From positions 1,205,246 through 1,269,245 of the forward strand of contig NZ_LT964761.1 in NCBI RefSeq assembly GCF_900240275.1: a DNA stretch of 64,000 bases, in the 5' to 3' direction. Shown piece after piece: positions 52,336-60,341 of this stretch. The stretch's first letter is position 1; each line of letters opens with the position of its first letter. Origin of the DNA: [Lactobacillus] timonensis. Its GTDB lineage: Bacteria > Bacillota > Bacilli > Lactobacillales > Lactobacillaceae. Made by a program: the position numbers and the translations under genes. Below the pieces are notes generated by a model. The model made no database searches. It was not told the DNA's origin and saw only the letters and a list, made by a program, of their open reading frames with translations.

Positions 52336-53175
52336 ATGCGAAAAGGACGTTTTTGGGTTTCACTACTGTCATTCATATTGGTAATAGTTTGTGGCGTTGG
52401 CTTTGTCTACCGCGCTCAAGCGGCTCGCCACTATGTCAACTCCACGACCCCCACGTTCTTTATTCACGGTTGGGGGAGTAGTTATCATGCAGAACAACAC
52501 ATGGCTAACGCTGCCAAACGAGCAGGGGTAACAAAAACAATTATCTGGGCAAACATTGCTAAGGATGGCCAGGTGACTTTTCATGGTCATATTAAACAGG
52601 GAGCGCGTAACCCAATTATTGAGGTTAATCTTGCTGACAATAAGCAGATGTCATACAAAAAAGATGGCGAATACGTCTTTAAAGTTATCAGTGCTGCTAA
52701 AAAGAAGTGGGGCTTTTCCACGATGAACCTGGTTGGTCACTCTATGGGGAATTTAGGTATTATGTACATGTTGCGTGACTATCCTAACAGCTCACAGTTG
52801 CCGACTCTTAAAAAGCAGGTCGCCATCGCGGGACACTTTAACGGCGGGATTGGTTTTGGTTACCCGAAGGGGTCACGGATTGATCAGAGTGGAAAACCAT
52901 CCGTTGAAGAAGAGCACTTTACTGAGCTCAAGGACTTACGAAAAACTTACCCGACGACTGCGCGAGTATTGAACCTGTATGGTGACCTTCAAGATGGTTC
53001 GCATTCTGACAGTGAGATTCCTGTCAATTCAGCGAAGTCACTGAAGTACCTGGTTGCTCAGCGGGCAAAGTCATACCAAGAAAAGGAGTTCTTTGGCAAA
53101 CGAGCTCAGCATAGTAAGTTACACAGTAACCGGCAGGTCGACCGGGTACTGATTGACTTTCTCTGGGGTAAATAA
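52336..53175 (+). CDS. DUF915 alpha/beta hydrolase, secreted (second of two)
   Basis: A 279-residue exported hydrolase related to the one at 33668-34582. It has an N-terminal signal or anchor helix (about 7-29, ending RAQAA), then TFFIHGWGSS and the nucleophile elbow GHSMGNLGI, plus a C-terminal block (NLYGDLQDGSHSDSEIPVNSA) that is shared with the paralogue's LNIYGDLGNGTNSDGKV. The start ATG 52336 follows GGAGAGGATAAGT. The MerR-type promoter upstream makes this the inducible copy. Substrate is unknown, possibly surface lipid or ester. Confidence 0.9.
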   Translation: MRKGRFWVSLLSFILVIVCGVGFVYRAQAARHYVNSTTPTFFIHGWGSSYHAEQHMANAAKRAGVTKTIIWANIAKDGQVTFHGHIKQGARNPIIEVNLADNKQMSYKKDGEYVFKVISAAKKKWGFSTMNLVGHSMGNLGIMYMLRDYPNSSQLPTLKKQVAIAGHFNGGIGFGYPKGSRIDQSGKPSVEEEHFTELKDLRKTYPTTARVLNLYGDLQDGSHSDSEIPVNSAKSLKYLVAQRAKSYQEKEFFGKRAQHSKLHSNRQVDRVLIDFLWGK

Positions 53176-53181
53176 TGACGA

Positions 53182-53210
53182 TAAAGCAGCATAATTGCCG
53201 CTTTTTTATT
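53182..53210 (+). terminator. weak terminator after the second DUF915 gene
   Basis: AAAGCAGC can pair imperfectly with GCCGCTTT around ATAATT, followed by a short T-run. Confidence 0.5.
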
Positions 53211-53269
53211 TACGCTTCCCATGTTATAGTTAACATATGTTATTTATGACATAAATAGGAGTGAATAGA

Positions 53270-53827
53270 TTGAATTATGGATTAATTATTCTGACCTTTA
53301 TCAGTGTGAACCTGGACTTTTTTGTGATGATGTTGTTTCTCTTACGCAAGTATCGTTTTACTGAAGTGCTGGGTGGTTACTTGCTGGGAACTATTCTATT
53401 AGTTACTATTAGTTTCGTCGCAGGACGTTTTTTAAGTTCAATTTTTCCAGAATGGGTTCTCGGGATACTAGGCTTTCTGCCCCTGTGGCAAGCACTGAGT
53501 AAAGATGAGGATAGTAATAGTAGTCCACTTGTTAAAGGAATTGGTGGAGTTTTTGTCACCTACTTGTCAGTTTGTGCTGGTTGCAACCTATCACTCTTTT
53601 TACCAGTTTTGGTAAATCAGTCAGCTGGTACTTTCTGGCAGCTAATTTTATTAGTGGTGGTAATTACCGTGGCAGCAGTTTTTCTAGTAGCTGGGCTCGG
53701 TTCTCTACCAGTGGTTGGCAAGGTTATGGACAAGTGGGGTGAACCGTTGATGAGGGTTTGCTACATAATTGTTGGTTGCTACGTGATTTACGACGGTGGC
53801 TTATTTTCTCATCTGCTACAATGGTAA
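53270..53827 (+). CDS. CadD-family cadmium/heavy-metal transporter
   Basis: A membrane protein of about 185 residues with five to six helices, matching the CadD cadmium resistance family ([45 protein letters not shown] with two Cys; [31 protein letters not shown]). TTG 53270 is preferred since TAGGAG is 8 bases upstream; GTG 53261 overlaps that site. It is followed within 20 bases by an ArsR-family regulator. AT-rich inverted sequences at 53229-53256 (TAACATATGTTA and TTTATGACATAAA) are candidate ArsR operators. The metal may be Cd or Zn. Confidence 0.87.
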   Translation: MNYGLIILTFISVNLDFFVMMLFLLRKYRFTEVLGGYLLGTILLVTISFVAGRFLSSIFPEWVLGILGFLPLWQALSKDEDSNSSPLVKGIGGVFVTYLSVCAGCNLSLFLPVLVNQSAGTFWQLILLVVVITVAAVFLVAGLGSLPVVGKVMDKWGEPLMRVCYIIVGCYVIYDGGLFSHLLQW

Positions 53828-53846
53828 GAAGAAACTTATTGAGGGG

Positions 53847-54194
53847 ATGAACAGGTTGGCAAAGAAAGTTGCTGACATTAAGCTCATTGATGAATCGCAC
53901 CTGCTCGCAGCTGAGCAAAATTTTAAGTTATTGAGTAACCCGACGAGGATGCAAATGCTAGTTGTTTTAGAGAAACGTGAGCTAACCGTTAAACAATTGG
54001 TGGAGCTCCTGAACGTGGAACAGTCAGTAGTTTCGCACCAACTAGCTACTTTGCGTCAGCATCAGCTAGTTAGTTGTCAGCGACGGGGTAAAAATAATTG
54101 TTATCGCTTAGACGATCCCCATATTTTGGATGTCATCAATGAGATGTTGGACCATGTTGACCATGTTATGAGGGGAAAACCACATGGTAAATAA
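53847..54194 (+). CDS. ArsR/SmtB-family metal-sensing repressor (CzrA-like site)
   Basis: About 115 residues with a winged helix-turn-helix ([30 protein letters not shown]). The C-terminal helix has D-x-H-x10-H-x2-H ([17 protein letters not shown]), the alpha-5 site that binds Zn, Co or Ni in CzrA and SmtB; the Cys-rich alpha-3 site of cadmium sensors is absent. ATG 53847 touches GAGGGG while TTG 53856 lies 9 bases from it, so the shorter start is possible. It probably represses the CadD gene and itself. Confidence 0.9.
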   Translation: MNRLAKKVADIKLIDESHLLAAEQNFKLLSNPTRMQMLVVLEKRELTVKQLVELLNVEQSVVSHQLATLRQHQLVSCQRRGKNNCYRLDDPHILDVINEMLDHVDHVMRGKPHGK

Positions 54195-54219
54195 TCTCTT
54201 GGGACATTAGTAAAAAGAT

Positions 54220-54258
54220 GTGGTCACCAGTGCTCCTTGGACGCTGGTGGCCACTTTT
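54220..54258. terminator. bidirectional terminator between convergent genes
   Basis: GTGGTCACCAG (54220-54230) pairs with CTGGTGGCCAC (54244-54254), with TTTT after and an A-run before. Confidence 0.88.
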
Positions 54259-54260
54259 AA

Positions 54261-55010
54261 TTATTGATGTTCCACAAAAACAAGCCGATCATTGGTGGAA
54301 CGCTGCTTATCGTAGGCAAAACCTAGTTCATGAAATTCTTTGACGGTTTCGAGAGAAGTGGCCGCCTGTTCGGCTAAGTAGCGGACCATTCGGCCACGGG
54401 CCATTTTAGCGCGGGTAGTTACTTGACAAAAACGACCGTCATGGAGGCGGCCAAAGCGGCAGGTAACAATCCGGAGGCCAGACTGTGGGTGAGAAGTGAT
54501 TGCTTTGGAATACTCATTGGAAGCGAGGTTCAAGACTAGGTTACTTTCAGTTGCTAACTGACGAGCTAATCGGTCACCCCAAAACTGATAGAGGTTCTTG
54601 GCTAAACCCACTTGGAGACGGTCTCCCATCCCTAACCGGTACTGAACCACTCCATCATTGGGGCGGAGGAGGCCATAAAAACCCGATACAATTCTGAGAT
54701 GAGAATTGAGGTAAGTCAGTTGCTCGTCGGTAAAGACGCCGGCTCCCATGTGCTGGTATTGGAGGCCGGTGAAGGCGAGGAGAGCTGGGGTTAGCTGTCT
54801 TGTCAGGTCGAGTTTGAACAACCACTGGTAATTAGGGCGGGCAATCCGTTCGCTACAATTCCACCATAGTTGCCGCGCCTGGGAGTAGGTTAACTTTCGC
54901 ATGGCCTCGAGAATTTGGCGGGTAAACGGTAAGAAAAGGGGGAGCTGACCGACGGGCAGTGAATCGGTATCGGTGGTCATTTTTCTTGCTGGCGCGATGA
55001 TAATCTGCAT
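54261..55010 (-). CDS. yaaA: peroxide stress protein YaaA (DUF328)
   Basis: The 249 residues match the YaaA family (IIAPARKM start; RIVSGFYGLLRPNDGVVQYRLGMG centre; LNLASNEYSKAI). In E. coli YaaA lowers free iron during peroxide stress and binds DNA. ATG 55010 is preceded by AAAAGGAG. It is monocistronic and ends at the shared terminator. The Fe-related role is taken from E. coli and not shown here. Confidence 0.93.
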   Translation of the reverse strand: MQIIIAPARKMTTDTDSLPVGQLPLFLPFTRQILEAMRKLTYSQARQLWWNCSERIARPNYQWLFKLDLTRQLTPALLAFTGLQYQHMGAGVFTDEQLTYLNSHLRIVSGFYGLLRPNDGVVQYRLGMGDRLQVGLAKNLYQFWGDRLARQLATESNLVLNLASNEYSKAITSHPQSGLRIVTCRFGRLHDGRFCQVTTRAKMARGRMVRYLAEQAATSLETVKEFHELGFAYDKQRSTNDRLVFVEHQ

Positions 55011-55115
55011 ATTCGAAGAACTCCTTTTTTACTGTTTGCCGTGTAAAGAAAAATTAACGTTTAAGAACAGCTATTTCGCGTACAATACTTATTATAACGG
55101 ATAGGGGGAAATGAG

Positions 55116-56156
55116 ATGACTTTACGTCGCAAGGTATTTCATTTATTAACTGCGATGAGTGCTGCTTTTCTTGTTGGCACCACGAGTTTAACGGCAGTCG
55201 TTGCTGCTAGTAAACGTGATGATAACATCGTTTCTGGCAAGAGTACTCACGCAAAAGTTGGCCAATACGTCAACGCCAAGGCGGCGGTGACCATTGATGC
55301 CAAAACTGGGCGAATTCTGTATAACCAAAATGGCCAGCAAAAGATGCCAATCGCTTCAGTTATCAAAATATTGACGTTAGCGGTGATTGAACAGGACGTA
55401 GCTAGTGGTCATTTATCGTGGAACCAACGGGTGAAAATTAATAAGCCGGTAGCCAAAATTGCTAACGATTGGCACTTTTCCAACGTTGAATTAGACGCCG
55501 GTCATCGTTACACAATTCGCGAACTAGCTGAATCAATGATGATCGTTTCTGCTGACGGGTCGGCGGCCGCGTTAGCTATTGCGGATGCCGGTAGCACCGC
55601 CAAATTTAACCAGAAAATGCAGGCGGTAGCGCGTAAAGCGGGAGTGAAGGACGCCAAGATCTACAACATGATTGGCTTGGATAATGGATCCCTTGGCAAA
55701 CTAAAACTCAAGGGTGTTCCTAATTCAGCTGAAAACCAGCTTTCGGCCCTGGACGTGGCAAAGATCTCTCGCTACTTAATTCGTCATTATCCGCAAAGCT
55801 TATCGATCACCAAGGGGAACCATGTTAATTTTCGGGCAAACGATCACCAGCAATACGACCTTGTTAATATCAATATGATGTTATCAGGAAACCCACTAGC
55901 CCCGGTAGGCTGGGACGTTGATGGTCTCAAAACGGGAACGACTGATAAAGCCGGTAACTGCTTTGCTGGGACGGAGAAAGATGGCAGCAAGCGTTATATC
56001 ACGGTTGTTTTAAATGTTCAGGGAAATTATAACGCGCAGTTTACCGAAACGATTAAGATGCTTCAGGATGTAAGCGGGAAGACCATTACGACCCAACAAA
56101 CGACGCAGGATAACCAGCAGGCATCAAATAATGGTTCCCTTCAGCCACAACAGTAA
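55116..56156 (+). CDS. serine-type D-Ala-D-Ala carboxypeptidase (S11)
   Basis: An exported 346-residue penicillin-binding protein that trims the terminal D-Ala of peptidoglycan stems. It has a signal peptide (about 1-31, ending VVAAS) and motifs SVIK (ASVIKI; S-x-x-K), SADGS (S-x-N-type position with Asp) and KTGTTDKAG. A Gln/Thr/Asn-rich tail replaces the usual membrane-anchoring amphipathic helix, so it may be released or wall-bound. ATG 55116 is preceded by AGGGGGAAATG. Confidence 0.92.
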   Translation: MTLRRKVFHLLTAMSAAFLVGTTSLTAVVAASKRDDNIVSGKSTHAKVGQYVNAKAAVTIDAKTGRILYNQNGQQKMPIASVIKILTLAVIEQDVASGHLSWNQRVKINKPVAKIANDWHFSNVELDAGHRYTIRELAESMMIVSADGSAAALAIADAGSTAKFNQKMQAVARKAGVKDAKIYNMIGLDNGSLGKLKLKGVPNSAENQLSALDVAKISRYLIRHYPQSLSITKGNHVNFRANDHQQYDLVNINMMLSGNPLAPVGWDVDGLKTGTTDKAGNCFAGTEKDGSKRYITVVLNVQGNYNAQFTETIKMLQDVSGKTITTQQTTQDNQQASNNGSLQPQQ

Positions 56157-56167
56157 AGGATCGTCCG

Positions 56168-56196
56168 TTGTCGGCATGTTTGCAAAGCTATATACT
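56168..56196 (+). promoter_or_regulatory. gshA promoter and leader hairpin
   Basis: TTGTCG (56168-56173), 17 bases and TATACT (56191-56196). Downstream, GGGAAA-GTG-TTTCCC (56227-56241) forms a small hairpin that directly abuts the ribosome binding site GGAGGAGG (56242-56249), which could affect translation. Confidence 0.6.
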
Positions 56197-56257
56197 ATAT
56201 AATAGAAATGTGATTATTTTTCGCGGGGGAAAGTGTTTCCCGGAGGAGGAAATAAAG

Positions 56258-57802
56258 ATGGCTGAAAAGCTCGGTGAGCTGCAAGCAGCTCTGCGTAAGC
56301 CAGAATTTAATAGTCTAATGTATTCAGGGTTATTTGCTATTAGGATGGAAACCCACCGTATTTTAACTGATGGGCGTGCCAGTCGTTACCCATACCCAGC
56401 GAAGTTAAGTTCACGACGTACCCACATGTACTTAACGACGGATATTTCCGATAACATGATGGAATTAAAGGGGACTCCACAACATGGGAGTGCTGATGCT
56501 GTTCGCCAGCTAGACCTTCTTCAGCAGGCACTCTATAGCTCACTACAGCCGGAAGAGCGGTTATGGCCGCTGAGTTTACCGCCAAAGCCCGTTTATGATA
56601 ATGATCTTGACTTTTTGGCTCACCATTCTACCCGCTATTGGATTTCTAACTACAATACCTACCTGGTAAAAAAATACGGGATTAAGCGCCAGCTGATTGC
56701 TGGGGTCCGGGTGAACTATAGTCTTCATAATGACCTGGTAGAGAAAATGTACCAAGAGTTGTACTACGATCAGTATGATAATCTGGCTGAGTTTAAAAAC
56801 CATCTCTACTTCAAATTAGCCCAGTTCTTCTACCTCCACCGCTGGCTATTTACCTACCTTTACGGAGCAAGCCCAACGACGTCAAACGTTAAGCATGACT
56901 TGCCGGAAGGGGTCTCTAACCCGGTCCGTAGTCTTCGTTCTTCCGACGTTGGTTACACCAACCGTCCTTCCGAACAAGTTCCTTATGATTCGTTGGAACA
57001 CCACGTTCAGCGACTGACTGAAATGGTGGACGATGGGACCTTTGCTAGTTTTAAGGAATTCTTTGGACCGGTGCGACTACGTGGTGATAGCCACAACTTG
57101 CCAACGGTTATTAAAAACGGGGTTAAGTTCTTGGAGTTTCGTACCTTTGACCTTGATCCGTTTGCTTTGTCCGGGATTAGTGAGGATACTCTAAACTTCC
57201 TGGAATTGCTCATGCTATACGGCTTGACAACTACTTTGCCGTCACCGATTCAAGAAGCCCTTGCAGAGGCGAAGAAGAAGAACAACGAGGTTGCTTTGCA
57301 AGATCCGCTTGAAGAACCAGAATGGTTGCATGAGCGGGCAAGTGCCTTGATGGCAAAGCTGGAACAGTTTGTCATGGAATACAATGCGCCACGCAAGTAC
57401 CAACAGGCATTGCAATTTGTTCAGCGACGTCTGGAAGATCCGTCACTGACGATTGGGGGCCAAGTGGCAGATAAGCTCGCCGATGATTCATTACTGTCGT
57501 TTGGGCTCAAGATTGCTAATGATCGTTATACGGATTTCCTGCAGTTTGGTCACCCCTTGGCTGAGGAAGATGAGCGTTTCTCAACGTCGACTCACCATCT
57601 TGTGATGGCGGCAATTGAATTAGGGTTAAGCTTTAACGCTGACCAGGATCTGGACCTATCGTTTGGCGACCACCACGAGAGTTTTCCGGCAGATGTCGAT
57701 CTGGAATTTCCGCATGGCGCACGTCATTACTTAATGGAAAAGTTTCCAGAAATTAAGGAAAGTTTCCACGCTGATGAAAAAGAATCTGCGGATCAGGAAT
57801 AG
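56258..57802 (+). CDS. gshA: glutamate--cysteine ligase, stand-alone GshA domain
   Basis: Makes gamma-glutamylcysteine from Glu, Cys and ATP. The 514 residues match the N-terminal part of bifunctional GshAB proteins (VNYSLHNDLVEKMYQ, FFYLHRWLFTYLYGASP, SNPVRSLRSSDVGYTN, FLEFRTFDLDPF) but lack the ATP-grasp glutathione synthetase half. The cell may therefore accumulate gamma-glutamylcysteine, as reported for some lactobacilli, or complete glutathione elsewhere. ATG 56258 follows GGAGGAGGAAATAAAG; the extra upstream codons from 56168 would cover the promoter. Confidence 0.92.
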   Translation: MAEKLGELQAALRKPEFNSLMYSGLFAIRMETHRILTDGRASRYPYPAKLSSRRTHMYLTTDISDNMMELKGTPQHGSADAVRQLDLLQQALYSSLQPEERLWPLSLPPKPVYDNDLDFLAHHSTRYWISNYNTYLVKKYGIKRQLIAGVRVNYSLHNDLVEKMYQELYYDQYDNLAEFKNHLYFKLAQFFYLHRWLFTYLYGASPTTSNVKHDLPEGVSNPVRSLRSSDVGYTNRPSEQVPYDSLEHHVQRLTEMVDDGTFASFKEFFGPVRLRGDSHNLPTVIKNGVKFLEFRTFDLDPFALSGISEDTLNFLELLMLYGLTTTLPSPIQEALAEAKKKNNEVALQDPLEEPEWLHERASALMAKLEQFVMEYNAPRKYQQALQFVQRRLEDPSLTIGGQVADKLADDSLLSFGLKIANDRYTDFLQFGHPLAEEDERFSTSTHHLVMAAIELGLSFNADQDLDLSFGDHHESFPADVDLEFPHGARHYLMEKFPEIKESFHADEKESADQE

Positions 57803-57818
57803 ATTATTGATTAACCAG

Positions 57819-57853
57819 GCGTGACGGGGGTAAAGTTCCCGGCACGCTTTTCT
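57819..57853 (+). terminator. terminator-like hairpin after gshA
   Basis: GCGTG...GGGGG pairs imperfectly with TTCCC...CACGC, followed by TTTTCTTT; spans 57819-57853. Confidence 0.6.
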
Positions 57854-57884
57854 TTAATGGACTAAATGAGAGAGGAGAATCTGT

Positions 57885-58787
57885 GTGCGTAGTATTGGAA
57901 TTATTGGCCTCGGTCATACCGGAATTTTGCTTGCTAACTTGTTAGTTGCCCAGGGAGCAGTTGACCAACTAGTACTAATCGACCAGGATGACCAGCGAAC
58001 TAACGCGGTGGCAGCTGATTTGGCAGACGCCTTACCGGCAAGCCAGCCACAAATCATACAACAAGATTACATGGCATTGAAAAACACAGACATTATCATC
58101 ATTGCCGCTGGTGATGCCAGCAAGCTAAGCACAGGACGGTTCGCGGAACTGTCCGCCAATGCGGCAATGATCCGCCGTTTAGCAAAGCAAATTCAGCAAA
58201 GCGGTTTTACCGGTGTTTTGCTAAATCTTAGCAATCCCAACGAAGCGACAACGGCATTATGGCAGCAGAAACTAGCATGGCCAACGCGGCGTGTAATTGG
58301 GACTGGGACCCTTTTAGATACCCAACGAGCAAAAGTTGCGGTGGCTCGACAGGCCCACCTTCACCCAACGGCTGTTGAAGGATTTATTATTGGTCAGCAT
58401 GACGGGCGATTAGTTTTCCCATGGTCCACCTGGAATGTTAACGGTCAGCCAATGCCTGCTGCAATTAATGGTCATTCTTTGGATCAGCACCAATTAGCGA
58501 TAAAATCGCGAGAAAGCAGTTGGTTGACAGTTAATGGTCTGGGATATGATGCTACTGGAATTTGTTTTGCTGCTTTGCGGGTGATCAAAGCGGTGATGTC
58601 AGATAGTGGTAAAATTCTACCGATTGCCGTCTATCATCCCCAGTTTAAGACCTACCTTTCATACCCAGTGGCTGTTGGTCGTCAAGGAAGCGGAATCTTC
58701 AACTTACTCAAATTGTTGCCAGTCGAAGAAGAGCAGCTGACCGTGGCTGCAACATCAATTAGTGATCAGGTAGCTAGTCAGCGGTAA
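57885..58787 (+). CDS. L-2-hydroxyacid dehydrogenase of the LDH/MDH family (HicDH-like)
   Basis: A 300-residue NAD-dependent enzyme that reduces 2-oxo acids to L-2-hydroxy acids. The Rossmann motif is GIIGLGHTGILLANLL, the substrate-binding Arg is in GTGTLLDTQRAK and the catalytic His in IIGQHDGRL. Low similarity to true lactate dehydrogenases around the substrate loop (GRFAELSANAAMIRRLA) points to L-2-hydroxyisocaproate dehydrogenase, which uses branched-chain oxo acids. GTG 57885 follows AGAGAGGAG. Its terminator is the IS target. Confidence 0.88.
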   Translation: MRSIGIIGLGHTGILLANLLVAQGAVDQLVLIDQDDQRTNAVAADLADALPASQPQIIQQDYMALKNTDIIIIAAGDASKLSTGRFAELSANAAMIRRLAKQIQQSGFTGVLLNLSNPNEATTALWQQKLAWPTRRVIGTGTLLDTQRAKVAVARQAHLHPTAVEGFIIGQHDGRLVFPWSTWNVNGQPMPAAINGHSLDQHQLAIKSRESSWLTVNGLGYDATGICFAALRVIKAVMSDSGKILPIAVYHPQFKTYLSYPVAVGRQGSGIFNLLKLLPVEEEQLTVAATSISDQVASQR

Positions 58788-58790
58788 ATA

Positions 58791-58834
58791 AAAATGGTGG
58801 CAGAAGTCGTTGCGACTCCTGCCACCATTCTTTT
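58791..58834 (+). terminator. intrinsic terminator of the hydroxyacid dehydrogenase gene
   Basis: AATGGTGGCAG (58793-58803) pairs with CTGCCACCATT (58819-58829), with inner AGTCG / CGACT. The T-tract is part of the 8-bp duplication made by the ISL3 insertion. Confidence 0.9.
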
Positions 58835-60334
58835 GGCTCTTTGTCAATCGGTACTGATAGCTAATTTTGACCAGTTCAAGCAACTAGTTTGCTTGGGCTG
58901 GTTTTTCTTGTGATTATGGGTGCCTGAACCATGATGTGCGAATTTTTTAATGCTATTAGTATGCGAATCCGGAACCGGAAAAAGTTGCGAAAACCATAAG
59001 CCGTCCGTTTGATTACTTTGATTTTGTTATTAGTACCCTCAATGGGACCATTAGTTAACTGGTATTGAAAGCTCCTGATGATTTCTTCCTGGTGTTGCCG
59101 TAAAGTCCGCTGGACTTTTTGTAATTGTTTAGGCAGATTAGTGAGTTTGCGTTGTAAGAGTGCCGTTAACTCTGCTGCTTGACCTTGATCCACTGCCTCT
59201 ATCAAAGTTTGGTAGTAGTCATAAGCTATTTGCAATTCGGGTGACATGGACAAAAGCCGATCAATGACCTCACTATCAGACAACCAGGCGCCACGAAAGT
59301 TGCGCCGTGGATAGTGGTGAATATTATCTAAATGAGCGATTTTTTGTAAAAGTAACTTCCAGAAACGCTTTAAAACGCGATACTCGTGGGTGCCATGACC
59401 ATAACGATTCATTACTTTAATCCGCACCGCTTGAAGTGCCCGATACGCCTGGGCAACGATATGAAAATGATCGGCAATAATTCGGGCATGAGGAAAGAGT
59501 TCCTTGATTAAGCTCCGGTAAGGTTGATAAAGGTCGACGACAATCAAACGGACAGCACATCGGGCCCGCCGGGTAAAGTGACGATAAAAGTATTGCTTTA
59601 AATAACGCGAGTTCCGGGATTTAATAATATCGATGGTGCGATGATTAGTCGGATTCATTAAGAGCATGCTCATCCCACTATCAGCGAATTGGCCTGACTT
59701 GAAGTCATCAAAAGCAATCGTTGCCGGCAGCCAATCTTTCTCAGGAACAAAGGTGTTTTCTAGCGTATCGATGGTTCTGGCAACGGTACTAGCAGACACG
59801 TAATAGTTATGGGCTAACTCTTTCTGTGAAATATTACGGTGAAGGTCTTTGATAATGAATTGCTTCACGTTATTAGCAATCCGACAGCCGCGGCTAATGC
59901 CTTTAATCGTGGCGATTTTCGTCACGGTTTGCGGACATTTAGTGGACGGCTTACAGATATACTGCTGTTTTTTAATCATGAGAATGGTCTTTACACCAGC
60001 GACCGACAGGGCGGTAATGACTACTGGGCGATGACGAAAACCATTCTTCAACATCGGGCGTCCACAAACAGGACAACGACATTCACCAGTCTTGACCAAA
60101 TGAATGATTTTGGTTTGGTCATCAATAGTCTCAGCCCCTTCTTTATCCAGCTGAAGCCCTGGGTCTTGGATTCCGGTTAAAAAGTTGATATCATTAGTCA
60201 TGAGGATTAATTTCCTTTCTGGAGGACAATCACCACGATTTAGGCTTTGGGGTGATTGTCCGTTTTTTTATTGTCATCATAAACGAAAAACGGTACCGAT
60301 GGAAAAGTCCATCAGTACCGAATAGTGTAGAACC
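58835..60334 (-). mobile_element. ISL3-family element, complete (copy B)
   Basis: A 1500-bp element with ends GGCTCTTTGTCAATCGGTAC (58835) and, inward from 60334, GGTTCTACACTATTCGGTAC, plus a perfect 8-bp target duplication. One intact transposase gene is carried on the minus strand. The right end contains two hairpins: 60222-60266 (plus-strand terminator GGACAATCACC / GGTGATTGTCC plus T7) and 60290-60320, which on the minus strand ends in T5. The same end occurs at 1-194. Confidence 0.95.
58876..60201 (-). CDS. ISL3-family transposase
   Basis: A 441-residue DDE transposase: N-terminal zinc ribbon (CRCPVCGRPML and CKPSTKCPQ), helix-turn-helix (ISQKELAHNYYVSASTVARTI), then the catalytic core beginning IAFDDFKSGQFADSG, the second Asp region VVDLYQPYRSLIKELFPHAR and Glu in NGPIEGTNNKIK. 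No stops or frameshifts, so it is probably active. ATG 60201 follows CCAGAAAGGAAATTAATCC. Confidence 0.95.
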   Translation of the reverse strand: MTNDINFLTGIQDPGLQLDKEGAETIDDQTKIIHLVKTGECRCPVCGRPMLKNGFRHRPVVITALSVAGVKTILMIKKQQYICKPSTKCPQTVTKIATIKGISRGCRIANNVKQFIIKDLHRNISQKELAHNYYVSASTVARTIDTLENTFVPEKDWLPATIAFDDFKSGQFADSGMSMLLMNPTNHRTIDIIKSRNSRYLKQYFYRHFTRRARCAVRLIVVDLYQPYRSLIKELFPHARIIADHFHIVAQAYRALQAVRIKVMNRYGHGTHEYRVLKRFWKLLLQKIAHLDNIHHYPRRNFRGAWLSDSEVIDRLLSMSPELQIAYDYYQTLIEAVDQGQAAELTALLQRKLTNLPKQLQKVQRTLRQHQEEIIRSFQYQLTNGPIEGTNNKIKVIKRTAYGFRNFFRFRIRILIALKNSHIMVQAPIITRKTSPSKLVA

Positions 60335-60341
60335 ATTCTTT

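Noticed and set aside
1-60334. Composite transposon bounded by ISL3 copies A and B
   Set aside because: The enclosed genes are essential housekeeping genes in typical lactobacillar order, and copy B has its own perfect target duplication, so each copy inserted independently.
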